This document shows, one piece after another, positions 9,430 to 17,781 of a stretch of DNA of 64,000 nt (within the stretch, counting starts at the first letter, position 1; every line of letters starts with the position of its first letter). The notes beneath the pieces are model-generated. The model did not search any database. It was not told the origin of the DNA and was given only the letters and a program-made list of their open reading frames with translations. Both the position numbers and the translations under genes were made by a program. Source of the stretch: Cysteiniphilum marinum (lineage in GTDB: Bacteria; Pseudomonadota; Gammaproteobacteria; Francisellales; Francisellaceae); assembly GCF_014857925.1 (NCBI RefSeq), contig NZ_JACYVZ010000002.1:62001-126000 (forward strand). Reading direction: 5' to 3'.

Positions 9430-10632
9430 TTAGAGCCATTCCCAAGGTCTCCATATTGGCTTTACATAAACATTAATATTGCTGCCACTCCACTCTGCTC
9501 TTAAAGGTATTAAATCAAAGTCTCTAAGCATATATGAGGTATTCTTTCCATTTGGCGTTTCTTCCAAAAAAGTTTTTAAAAATTCACCAGTATTAGACTC
9601 TAATCTTGATAATTTTGAGAGTGTTATTTGATTTTGTATGCCATCACGAACTATAACATTTGGAACTATACCAACAAATCCTCCTTCTTTTGAAGCCAGT
9701 AAATACTGTTCCCTAATGATGTCATTTGCATGAAATTTTAGACTAGGAGACCTATTGTTATAGATCATTACCCATTCATCTGGAGAAAAGAAATTTTCAA
9801 ATTGAGACACTCCGTCTGCATGCTTTGATATAACCCCTACAAATCCGCCTCCTTGATGCACTATTTCATGATTAAATTGTCCTAACTCAGTTTTGCTATC
9901 AATTGGCAACCCTTGAGAAATTGATTTTAGTTTCATTTCACAGATATTATGTACCAATAGTCTATAATCTCCGACAAAGTAAACATGCCTCTGATAAACC
10001 TCTAAATTATAAACAGCAACAGGCTTGCCATTTGTGTTATATGACTTGCCACACTGACTGCTTTTACCTTTGTCACAAATTAGTTTAACGGTTTGCCCAC
10101 GATCATTAACCAATTGATCTGTTGATGTAACATCATCAATAGGCACAAACTTATCTTTATTCTTCACATAAAAAGGATGATTAGGCGTGGCATTAATGGT
10201 GTTAATTTCATCTGTTGCTATATCTTTAAAGGTATAGGTTTTGACCACTGAAGCATAACGTTTAAACTTCCCTATCACTGGTCTTGAGTCCATCTTTGAC
10301 CAATCTATTTTTGAGGTATCTAATGTGGTAGGCTTAATTGCAGTAACAATTGCTTTGACATTGACTACACCAAACTCAGGGATCGATAAATTAACTTCAT
10401 TTCTAACTTTGTCCATACCATTTTCTTCAAGCCATTCAATTGGTCGGAGTAGCTTAATCTCAGCAGGATATGATTTACCTTTGATTATATCTGTGTAGCT
10501 TAAATCAACCTCTTGCCATGTTCTTGATGTGATGGGAATCTTATCATATGAGGGAGCTTTAAAGTCTATTGCATATACAAGTGTTGATAATATAAATAAT
10601 AGGATAACTGATACAACCTTATTCATCATCAT
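9430..10632 (-). CDS. Secreted Hint-domain polymorphic-toxin-like protein, passenger of the IS
   Basis: 400 residues with signal peptide MMMNKVVSVILLFILSTLVY-A. Residues of about 45 to 229 look like a pretoxin Hint domain: LLRPIEWLEENGMDKV, then the B-block-like NATPNHPFYV (T149, H152), and at the end VYNLEVYQRHVYFVGDYRLL followed by VHN (228-229). Hint domains of polymorphic toxins release a C-terminal toxin by self-cleavage at that HN. No cysteine starts the domain, so full splicing is not expected. Residues 230 to 400 form an unrecognised C-terminal domain with two GGFVG motifs (QGGGFVGVISKHADGV and EGGFVGIVPNVIVRDGI), a pattern suggesting an internal duplication. It lies 5 bp after the transposase stop, on the same strand and inside the element. 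No immunity gene is visible in the element. Toxin activity is inferred from architecture only. Confidence 0.7.
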   Translation of the reverse strand: MMMNKVVSVILLFILSTLVYAIDFKAPSYDKIPITSRTWQEVDLSYTDIIKGKSYPAEIKLLRPIEWLEENGMDKVRNEVNLSIPEFGVVNVKAIVTAIKPTTLDTSKIDWSKMDSRPVIGKFKRYASVVKTYTFKDIATDEINTINATPNHPFYVKNKDKFVPIDDVTSTDQLVNDRGQTVKLICDKGKSSQCGKSYNTNGKPVAVYNLEVYQRHVYFVGDYRLLVHNICEMKLKSISQGLPIDSKTELGQFNHEIVHQGGGFVGVISKHADGVSQFENFFSPDEWVMIYNNRSPSLKFHANDIIREQYLLASKEGGFVGIVPNVIVRDGIQNQITLSKLSRLESNTGEFLKTFLEETPNGKNTSYMLRDFDLIPLRAEWSGSNINVYVKPIWRPWEWL

Positions 10633-10637
10633 AAATC

Positions 10638-11834
10638 CTATGCAGCTTTAATCTTAGCAAGGCCAGATAAGCCAGTCACATTTATTCTTTCCCAAAACTG
10701 ATCAAATCTACTCGGCGTACATACTAAGGCGCGTAAGCATAAAAGTAATCTTGCGCCTTTCTCTCCGCATTTCATACCAGATTGGCATAGCCTTTGTTTT
10801 ACTAACGTTTTACATGCAGCTTCAGTAACGCCTGAGCCAATGGGTATATTCATTTCACGATACTGATTGTAATACATGCGTGATTTCTGATTTGTAAAAT
10901 AGCTAATAGCTGCTTTTAACTTATCTTTATTTTCACAGCTTAAGCCCTTTATTGAGATATCAGTTATTTCTTTAAGTAATGTGGTAGCTGCATTTTCCTC
11001 ATGTTTAAGTGAATGACAAGCATCATCTAGCCATTCCTTGCGCTTAGCATCATCAGAGAACCCAGGAAATTTAGCTTTAGCCGCTTTAGCTAAATATTCA
11101 GTTGCATGATAAAAGTCTAAAATTTGGTATCTAGTATGCTTTTCTAAAAACTTTTGCTTTCCATATTCTGGAGCTGCACCAATATATATCGTGTGTAAAC
11201 GCTCACCTTGTTTATTATATAAGGAAATATTGCCCGTCATTGCTTCTCTATAGCCATCTTTCCGCATTAAAACACACGTGCCATCTAAGCTAATTGCTAC
11301 AGTAGCAACAGGTTCTTTTTGCGCAGGTGTAGCATACATCCATTCTTCTTCTGTTGCTTCTGCTATGCTGCCAATAACTTCAACCACATTTTGCAAAAAA
11401 GAACGAGCAACGTGACGGCCATGGTTGTTTGATAAATCGTCAGCAACTGATTTAGCACTTTCTTTGGCGTATTTATGACTAATTATCTTTGCAAATCTAG
11501 GCGTAGAGCTTGTAATTATTCGTGCTTTTTCATCTAGGGGACAATAAGTTTTACCACCTGTTGATGTTTGATATACATGCCTTTCTAGATCAACAGCACC
11601 ATAAGGCGTTTCATAACGTTTTTTAACTTTTCCCTTTGATGTCATTTTAATGTTGCCTATCTGAATTGGCGCACCATTGGTATCAAAACAAGCTAAAGCT
11701 TGCTCAGTTGCTAATGTACCAACTTCATTCACGGCATCTTGAATGGATTGCTCCATTTCTAGCAGTGAACCTTTTAAATCGACTTCAATTTGTACTGTAA
11801 TTTTACTTCCATCATTTTTAATTACGTTTGCCAT
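10638..11834 (-). CDS. ISKra4-family transposase
   Basis: 398 residues. The C-terminal block NIPIGSGVTEAACKTLVKQR, followed by LCQSGMKCGEKGARLLLCLR, is the hallmark of ISKra4-family DDE transposases, with the catalytic glutamate in GVTEAACK. Upstream are VAISLDGTCVLMRKDGYREA (first aspartate) and YQILDFYHATEYLAKAAKA (second aspartate). The length is about normal for the family and the frame is intact, so the element could be active. It is the first gene of the element, and the passenger gene follows after 5 bp, so the two are probably co-transcribed. The start codon ATG at 11834 opens MANVIKNDGSKITVQIEV. Confidence 0.93.
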   Translation of the reverse strand: MANVIKNDGSKITVQIEVDLKGSLLEMEQSIQDAVNEVGTLATEQALACFDTNGAPIQIGNIKMTSKGKVKKRYETPYGAVDLERHVYQTSTGGKTYCPLDEKARIITSSTPRFAKIISHKYAKESAKSVADDLSNNHGRHVARSFLQNVVEVIGSIAEATEEEWMYATPAQKEPVATVAISLDGTCVLMRKDGYREAMTGNISLYNKQGERLHTIYIGAAPEYGKQKFLEKHTRYQILDFYHATEYLAKAAKAKFPGFSDDAKRKEWLDDACHSLKHEENAATTLLKEITDISIKGLSCENKDKLKAAISYFTNQKSRMYYNQYREMNIPIGSGVTEAACKTLVKQRLCQSGMKCGEKGARLLLCLRALVCTPSRFDQFWERINVTGLSGLAKIKAA

Positions 11835-11887
11835 CTAAACATCCTATTAATCTTGGTGTTATTGATTGTTATTATGGCAGGGTTTTG

Positions 11888-11909
11888 ACATTAATATGAG
11901 GCTTTACCC
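11888..11909. repeat. Right terminal inverted repeat of the ISKra4-type element
   Basis: Plus strand ACATTAATATGAGGCTTTACCC; its complement matches the left end at 18 of 22 positions. It is followed directly by the second TGCGTAAC at 11910-11917 and by TTCAG, the outermost bases of the interrupted MITE. Confidence 0.85.
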
Positions 11910-11945
11910 TGCGTAACTTCAGTTACATATTGAAGTTTATTGAAA

Positions 11946-13193
11946 TTAAAACTCTGCCTTTGCCATGATAGTGACTGTGCTTACATAGTCTCCCGAGGCA
12001 TTTTTAGCTAATCCAGGCGCTAACATATTTAGCTCAAAAAAAGATGTATCAAGATGATTTAATCGTACTGTTTTGTGCGGGGATAGCCATTGCCCTTGAC
12101 CATCAGCACAAACACCTAAAGCGTCACACTCATTTACTTCCAGAAGTAGTTTATTATAAGTATCTTTTTCCTTATTGTATAAGCCACACAACAGATCTTC
12201 ATCATCTTCTATTTTTGTATCACATTCAACCATGATATTGACACCAATAATTGATTGATTGGTTTTAAAGTGTAGTAACCGATTTCCGGATAAACCACCT
12301 GTATAGTCTCCCTCGTTATTTAGCGAATTGATTAACTCTATCTGTGGTTGACTTTCACCTGATAAGGTTTGCAAAGTAGCAAAGTATGGAATATTAAGCG
12401 TTAAACTGTTCGGTGGAAAGTGAAAGCTAAATTGCATATTATTACCATCTGCTAACTTGGCACTTAGTTCCTTGCTATGTCTATTTATAATACTTTTTAC
12501 TGCCAATGATATCCTTGGTGAGACGATTGCACTGACTAAACGCCATTGCCCTCCTTTTAGCTGCTTTATACCTTCTGTGCTCATACCAAAATAGATACCT
12601 TTTAATGCCTTTTTCCAGCCTTTATCACCACGTATCATCGCACTTTCAGATGCACATCCTGCCTTAAATGCAACTTGTATTTTTCCTTGCTGTTTCTGCT
12701 GCCATAGCACACAACTGCGCTCTTCAATATCGACCATGATCGATGAATGATCTGTACTGGAAAATTCCATAATATAGCCCAGTAATAAAATATCCAGATC
12801 TTTAATCTGGGCGCCATATCCAAAACGTGCGTTTAATTTTACTTTCTGTAATGTTTTGGTTTTTAGTGCTTGCCTTATCTCATCTTTGCCAAAGAAATCT
12901 GGTACTGATTTTAATAGTGGGTAAGCACTAACGTATTGCTTTTTCCACACGACATAACGGCCATTTTCTGTTAATGCTTGCTCACTGTTGCTTAGCATAC
13001 TCACGTTTTGACCTGATACATTGGTAATTTGATCCATCGATTCAGAAAAATAAACAGTCGCAGGGTGCTGCATATCAACAATCTCTGGCGTAACAACTCG
13101 CACAGCCAAATAGCTCTTTTTAACATTGAGCATCAAAAAGACAAAAACGATCATAAAACAAATATACTTCATACGCGCTTCTTTATTCAACAT
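11946..13193 (-). CDS. CS1/alpha-type pilus tip (minor) subunit
   Basis: Last gene of the four-gene pilus operon, in the place of the CooD/TcfD-type tip adhesin. The start ATG at 13193 is chosen because GGAG lies 7 bases before it; the frame itself is open to 13211. The N-terminus has a signal or membrane segment (MKYICFMIVFVFLMLNVKKS). The mature part includes FGYGAQIKDLDILLLGYI, a cysteine-containing stretch near ERSCVLWQ and KAGCASES, and a late cysteine cluster (VECDTKIEDDEDLLCGLYNK and NECDALGVCADGQG). In this family the tip protein initiates assembly and binds the host or surface target. It overlaps the usher gene end by 7 bases. Assignment rests mainly on operon position and size. Confidence 0.65.
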   Translation of the reverse strand: MLNKEARMKYICFMIVFVFLMLNVKKSYLAVRVVTPEIVDMQHPATVYFSESMDQITNVSGQNVSMLSNSEQALTENGRYVVWKKQYVSAYPLLKSVPDFFGKDEIRQALKTKTLQKVKLNARFGYGAQIKDLDILLLGYIMEFSSTDHSSIMVDIEERSCVLWQQKQQGKIQVAFKAGCASESAMIRGDKGWKKALKGIYFGMSTEGIKQLKGGQWRLVSAIVSPRISLAVKSIINRHSKELSAKLADGNNMQFSFHFPPNSLTLNIPYFATLQTLSGESQPQIELINSLNNEGDYTGGLSGNRLLHFKTNQSIIGVNIMVECDTKIEDDEDLLCGLYNKEKDTYNKLLLEVNECDALGVCADGQGQWLSPHKTVRLNHLDTSFFELNMLAPGLAKNASGDYVSTVTIMAKAEF

Positions 13194-15673
13194 CCGATTT
13201 CTCCAATCCACTGACCATTAACAATGGCATCACCATTAACTTTATCTTTAATGGAGATTTCACAACTAAAGCCATCTCCTGATATATTTAATACAGGATT
13301 TTCTTTATCTATACGTAGTAAAAAATAGCCATTCTCATCACTGTATGTCTTTAACCTGTCATCGCTTTGTAACTTTCCAAAAGCATATGGCTGATCGTTT
13401 CTCATTAACTGCCCGCTAACTTGCGTAACACGACGAATCTTTTTAACCACTGAGTAGATATTCCCAGGATAAAGTGCAAATGATTCTTTGGCATTATCCC
13501 AGTCATAGTTTGAACCATTTATCGTCGCTTGTAATACATAGGTTTCGTAGCTTTGATATGGGGCAAGTGAGATAAAGTTCGCACCAGAAGATACATTATA
13601 CGTCGTATCATTCACTATCAATCGCATCTTAACCTCTTCGGGACTATCTAAATAGAATAAAAGTCCAGCTTCACCTGCCGACTCACTCAATGCCACACCT
13701 GCATTTTGAGCATATACCATACTACCATTTAAAGTAGCAGATAAACTTTGACCCACACCCTCTAAATGATCACTCGCTGTTGCATTAATGCTTCCTGAGA
13801 TAAGTTGCGTACTAAAGTTTGCACCTAAATTTATCATTTCCAAATCAGGGCTTTCCATATAGCCGATATTTATTGAATCAAAGATAAACTCATTAGTTGT
13901 ATGGTTATGTGTATAGTTAATATTATTGGCAAGCGTTTCACTTTTTGGCGTATATTGAGAACTAAGTCCAATGATACCGGCTTGATCTATTGTATATGAT
14001 AAATTCAGACCAAATGAGTAATTAAACTCATCGATAACAATACTTCCTAAATGTTGCGAGTTTTGCCAGTCTAAATTGACATAGCCACTGATATTTAAGC
14101 CATATCGATTAAATAATGATAAGTTATAGCCAAGCGTATAATAGAAAACATCACTCATAAAATCATAATTGATTGAACCTGAAAAATCACCAAAACGTCC
14201 AAGTGCGACATTCGCTGCAAGGCCAATAGAACCAGACTTATAGCCTACGGCAAAAGGAGAGTCTTGTAGTTCACTTTGATATTGACTATATGAAATACCA
14301 ATATTAGAACCATTGATAAAAGATGTATTTAAACTAGCTTGCAAACCGTAACCCAAGCTATTATCGATACCTAAACTTAAATTACCAAAGAGTGACCAGG
14401 GGAGCTTAAACTGATTGTTTAGTTCAAGCACAGTCAAGCTACCTGCTTGATATGCTGCCACATTTGAAAGCATATAACGATTCATCACCTTACTCATGCT
14501 ACCACCTAAATAAGGTCTATCAAAATACGTCCCTCCAGTTGCCGAAGATGCAATACCTCCCCATACCGCATAGGCAAAGCCCAGTGTTGGATCCAGTCCC
14601 GATATAACAAATGGTTTTTCAATCAACTTATTTACTGTTGAAACATGCGTACTCCCTTGATAGATCTCTATTTTCACATTATAAACACCAACAGGAAAAT
14701 CTTGCGTACTTAAGTCATACATCCCTGCATTAAAATTTTGCACACTAATAAGCTTATTATCTTTGTAAACACGCACCGTAGACTGCGCTGGAAAAAACAG
14801 TGTAATAGGATGAAGTGTATCACTCTCACTCGAGGTTGATAATCGACTATTAGAGTATAAAGATGCAGCGATCACACTGCCTGAATAGCCAAAATTTATT
14901 CTAGATAAAGCGCCTGCACCTAACAATCCACCACCATAACCAAGTGACACTGAGTTACTTTTAAGATCATGGGCTATTTGAATTTGATTCAAGATCGCAT
15001 CAAAACCATTGCCATCATCATATGAAAAACCAAAAGAACTGGTGATATTGGTTTGCTCAAAACTCACTGTATTGCCCACGCCGAAATATAGTGATGAGTT
15101 ACTATTGGTATAGGATGAGAAGTCCTGTGCAACATTAAGGCTATAGTTAAAAATTGATGAAAACCTATTAACACTTGGCTTTATAAAGCCATCATCAAAA
15201 TAAATACTTTCCTTCGATCCACTGTTTATCAGTGCATCTGGGTTAATATCAATCGTTAAGGTTAATGCTTCAATATCTAGAACCGAACGCAATAACCATC
15301 TATTGTCACCTGGAAACAAGATCACTTCATTCAATGTGAGCCCCTCTTTCCCTAGCTTCGTTATAAGATAAGCTTTTAACGATGGCTTTACCTTCCATTG
15401 ATTAAGTAACTTTGTAAGATCTATTATATATTTATCAGCATTGATAAATTGAACGCTATATTCATCAATGCTCTCCCCTTGATAAATAAGATCGACAACC
15501 AGCCCACTAGTATAGAGCATGTTCTCAAAACCAGATGGGACAAGCTCAATGAGTGATGCATTAGCCTTATTATTTCCTTCTGCATAAACCGCTAATGAGA
15601 TACTCAGTCCAATGACACATGTTATAAACTTTCTTTTCAACTTCAGAGAATAATTCACTTTATTTACACTCAC
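13187..15673 (-). CDS. Outer-membrane usher of an alternate (CS1/alpha-type) chaperone-usher pilus
   Basis: 828 residues with an N-terminal signal (KRKFITCVIGLSISLAVYAE). The central part alternates short strands ending in aromatic residues (GVGNTVSFEQTNITSSFGFS and many similar), as in a 24-strand beta-barrel. A plug-type segment with FFPAQSTVRVYKDNKLISVQ, then NAGMYDLSTQDFPVGVYNVK, is typical of CooC/TcfC-type ushers. The C-terminus (VSGQLMRNDQPYAFGKLQSD to GEIGC) resembles the carboxypeptidase-regulatory-like or plug-associated end domain. The usher receives chaperone-subunit complexes and forms the secretion pore. Its length fits the alternate class. The gap of 268 bp from the pilin gene is long for an operon and carries a hairpin. 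Confidence 0.82.
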   Translation of the reverse strand: MSVNKVNYSLKLKRKFITCVIGLSISLAVYAEGNNKANASLIELVPSGFENMLYTSGLVVDLIYQGESIDEYSVQFINADKYIIDLTKLLNQWKVKPSLKAYLITKLGKEGLTLNEVILFPGDNRWLLRSVLDIEALTLTIDINPDALINSGSKESIYFDDGFIKPSVNRFSSIFNYSLNVAQDFSSYTNSNSSLYFGVGNTVSFEQTNITSSFGFSYDDGNGFDAILNQIQIAHDLKSNSVSLGYGGGLLGAGALSRINFGYSGSVIAASLYSNSRLSTSSESDTLHPITLFFPAQSTVRVYKDNKLISVQNFNAGMYDLSTQDFPVGVYNVKIEIYQGSTHVSTVNKLIEKPFVISGLDPTLGFAYAVWGGIASSATGGTYFDRPYLGGSMSKVMNRYMLSNVAAYQAGSLTVLELNNQFKLPWSLFGNLSLGIDNSLGYGLQASLNTSFINGSNIGISYSQYQSELQDSPFAVGYKSGSIGLAANVALGRFGDFSGSINYDFMSDVFYYTLGYNLSLFNRYGLNISGYVNLDWQNSQHLGSIVIDEFNYSFGLNLSYTIDQAGIIGLSSQYTPKSETLANNINYTHNHTTNEFIFDSINIGYMESPDLEMINLGANFSTQLISGSINATASDHLEGVGQSLSATLNGSMVYAQNAGVALSESAGEAGLLFYLDSPEEVKMRLIVNDTTYNVSSGANFISLAPYQSYETYVLQATINGSNYDWDNAKESFALYPGNIYSVVKKIRRVTQVSGQLMRNDQPYAFGKLQSDDRLKTYSDENGYFLLRIDKENPVLNISGDGFSCEISIKDKVNGDAIVNGQWIGEIGC

Positions 15674-15834
15674 TCATATAAATAGTAATAAACAGCAACC
15701 CCAAAATGATCTATCACCCTGAATATATACCGCTCAAAACCCAAGAAAAAACCGCATAAAATATTTTTCACTATCTGGCAGCGAAGCGAGATGCATTGTC
15801 ATGAATCAACAATAAGTTAAACTGTAGCCCCCAC

Positions 15835-15881
15835 TCGTACAGCTTAAATGACATGACCTCTCTTACCAGAGGAGAGGTCCT
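15835..15881. repeat. REP-like hairpin, family B copy 2, between pilin and usher genes
   Basis: GACCTCTC (15855-15862) pairs with GAGAGGTC (15872-15879), an 8-bp perfect stem with a 9-base loop. The flank (CTCGTACAGCTTAAATGACA) resembles the other family B copies. In a transcript from the pilin gene it could stabilise the upstream message or reduce usher expression; that is inference. Confidence 0.6.
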
Positions 15882-15941
15882 ACTAATGCAACTTATTTAC
15901 AAATCATGACATTACAAAGTCATAGCCCTTTCTAATTCGCT

Positions 15942-16715
15942 CTAAGAAAAGGTTGCTTGTATTTGTATATTAATACCAGTAAAACTATAAGCGGCCGCAT
16001 TCCCAAAAGCATTCATATACTCAATTTCCGTACTAACATCTTGACTACCCACAAGAAATGCCACTGGAATATATGCCACCTTGTCACTTGCTATTGAACT
16101 AGAAAGAGTCATCGTATCATCTGCTGATGCTGGATTCCAAGCATCAGCTTGTTTCGCTGCATTAATAGCTGTAGCAGGAACATCATCTGTACCTAAGGTT
16201 ACTGCTGCTTTATCCTCAATGGTAACAACTGAACCATCATATGGGTAAAGTACATCAGTTTCTAAAGTTTTCCCATTAACAGTCTTTTTACTAGTATCTA
16301 GTCCAGTAAATTTTACTTTTAGTTGTGATATATTTTTCGCACTTTGCTCTTCATACACAGCAAGCCATTTTAGTGCTTCTGTATCAAAATGATTTATTGA
16401 GACAGCATCAGCATCTGTTAATGGTAATTTTAAACCTGTATAAACACCTTTAAGATTTGAACCAGCTTGATCATTAGCTATACTGACACTTGCGTTAGCA
16501 CCTAGTGTCAATGGAAATGATGCAGCATTTTTCTGTGGGTTTTGCCCTAAACCATCATATAAAACAAAAGCCACATTTGACGAAAATGTAACTGGAACAG
16601 AAGCTGAAACAGTTGTTGTCATGCTAGCCGTTGGATTTTCAATAGCATTTACCTGCCCTGTTAAAACGATTGCCATCATTGATGAATACAAGGATAGTTT
16701 AATTGTTTTTTTCAT
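15942..16715 (-). CDS. CS1/alpha-type major pilin
   Basis: 257 residues with signal peptide MKKTIKLSLYSSMMAIVLTG-QVNA. The mature chain begins IENPTASMTTTVSASVPVTF, an alternating strand as in donor-strand-exchange pilins, and has no cysteine pair, as is usual in the CS1/class 5 group. It ends in FTGINIQIQATFS, an aromatic strand of the kind chaperones recognise. It is larger than typical CS1 pilins (about 170 residues). It starts 36 bp after the chaperone stop. Family assignment comes from the operon and overall layout. Confidence 0.68.
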   Translation of the reverse strand: MKKTIKLSLYSSMMAIVLTGQVNAIENPTASMTTTVSASVPVTFSSNVAFVLYDGLGQNPQKNAASFPLTLGANASVSIANDQAGSNLKGVYTGLKLPLTDADAVSINHFDTEALKWLAVYEEQSAKNISQLKVKFTGLDTSKKTVNGKTLETDVLYPYDGSVVTIEDKAAVTLGTDDVPATAINAAKQADAWNPASADDTMTLSSSIASDKVAYIPVAFLVGSQDVSTEIEYMNAFGNAAAYSFTGINIQIQATFS

Positions 16716-16751
16716 ATTTAGACCTTACTTATTTTAGATTAAACAACGTTA

Positions 16752-17573
16752 TCAAAGGTAAAATGTTTTCTTGATGGATGAGCTTCCTGTTTTTATAAAA
16801 AGAAACACCTCCCCTTGATAACCCAAGAGACGGATGTCTCTAAGCTGATTTGGATATACTCTAATATCCTGATTACCACCCACAGCACACGGTATAACTG
16901 CATTATCTTCCGCATCTTGCGCTTCAGGTCGAAAACTACATTTTCCACTAATATCCAAAATAATGAGTGCATTACCTTGGTTTTGTAACGTAACTTTCTC
17001 ACCCTCAACCACCTGTAAATCATACGTATAATCAGGGTTCTTTGGCTCAACGACAATTGCTGTGGAGACACCTAAGTTAAGTGTTGCTTCTGCTACGACC
17101 TTTTCATCAACATCAAAGCCATATTTTTTCTGCGGCAAAACCGGAGTAAATTTTAATCGATAGAACGAAAGCTTATCTGCACTGTTGATCTCTCTATTTA
17201 TAATGAAATTAACATCTTCCTTACGCTTTGGACCTAAAATCATTTTTTGCGGTGAAACCAACAGCCCTGACAAAGCCATATCTTTAATTGTCATTTCTTC
17301 TTCAGCTGGCATGTTGTTTTTGTCTGCCTTATCATTACCTTTAGCAAACGGTTGATTAACCTTTTCTAGATTAATTAAATAATAACTGGTTTTACATGAG
17401 CTATTCGTAATACGCTTTACGAGCCCTAATTCATTTTTCTCATTCTTATAAACATAATCAAACATACCGCTAACTGTCACACCGCCATTGCAATCTTTAA
17501 ATGGCACCGCATATGCCATGCTACCCACGACTAGTGACAACGTACTTAATATATGTTTTGCGAAAAATCTCAT
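16752..17573 (-). CDS. Periplasmic pilus chaperone (CS1/alpha-type)
   Basis: 273 residues with signal peptide MRFFAKHILSTLSLVVGSMA-YA. Typical features of alternate-type chaperones are SGLLVSPQKMILGPKRKEDV, FIINREINSADKLSFYRLKF, and the second-domain strands VVAEATLNLGVSTAIVVEPK and VEGEKVTLQNQGNALIILDI. It caps pilin subunits in the periplasm by donating a strand until the usher takes them. Two cysteines (C28 region and SCK near residue 60) could form a disulfide. First gene of the operon; GGTG lies just before its ATG. A promoter in 17574-17781 is expected but no strong consensus was identified. Confidence 0.78.
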   Translation of the reverse strand: MRFFAKHILSTLSLVVGSMAYAVPFKDCNGGVTVSGMFDYVYKNEKNELGLVKRITNSSCKTSYYLINLEKVNQPFAKGNDKADKNNMPAEEEMTIKDMALSGLLVSPQKMILGPKRKEDVNFIINREINSADKLSFYRLKFTPVLPQKKYGFDVDEKVVAEATLNLGVSTAIVVEPKNPDYTYDLQVVEGEKVTLQNQGNALIILDISGKCSFRPEAQDAEDNAVIPCAVGGNQDIRVYPNQLRDIRLLGYQGEVFLFIKTGSSSIKKTFYL

Positions 17574-17781
17574 ATCAATTCACCCACATTGTTTGTTATG
17601 CATCAAGCACTCCCCGAAACGCTTGGGCACATAATACCCAGTTAACGCATCTTTTAAACCCTCTCTTCGTTAACAGCCATTAACATAACCTGCGTTTTGA
17701 TTGCTAACTATTCTCGCCAAAATACCGATATAATCATGCTTCACGAATCAAGTAAAAATGGCTAAACTTGGGTAACAAGCC

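Larger units (their letters stand above)
9406..11909 (-). mobile_element. Complete ISKra4-type insertion sequence (2504 bp) carrying a Hint-toxin passenger gene
   Basis: The ends are inverted repeats beginning GGGTATAGCC (left, 9406) and, on the other strand, GGGTAAAGCC (right, ending 11909). They agree at 18 of 22 positions. Immediately outside is the perfect 8-bp direct repeat TGCGTAAC (9398-9405 and 11910-11917), a target-site duplication. Removing the element and one repeat rejoins a MITE end that reads, on the minus strand, like the intact copy at 18505: GTAACTGAAGTTACGCACCTT against TAACTGAAGTTACGCACTTT. Inside are two minus-strand genes: the transposase, then 5 bp later a 400-residue secreted Hint-domain protein whose stop codon lies 2 bp inside the left repeat. 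The family assignment comes from the transposase; the boundaries are seen directly. Confidence 0.9.

Noticed and set aside
10632-10638. IS right end directly after the transposase, leaving the Hint gene outside
   Set aside because: No inverted repeat is found there, whereas the repeats at 9406/11909 with an exact 8-bp duplication and the empty site at 18505 define a larger element.
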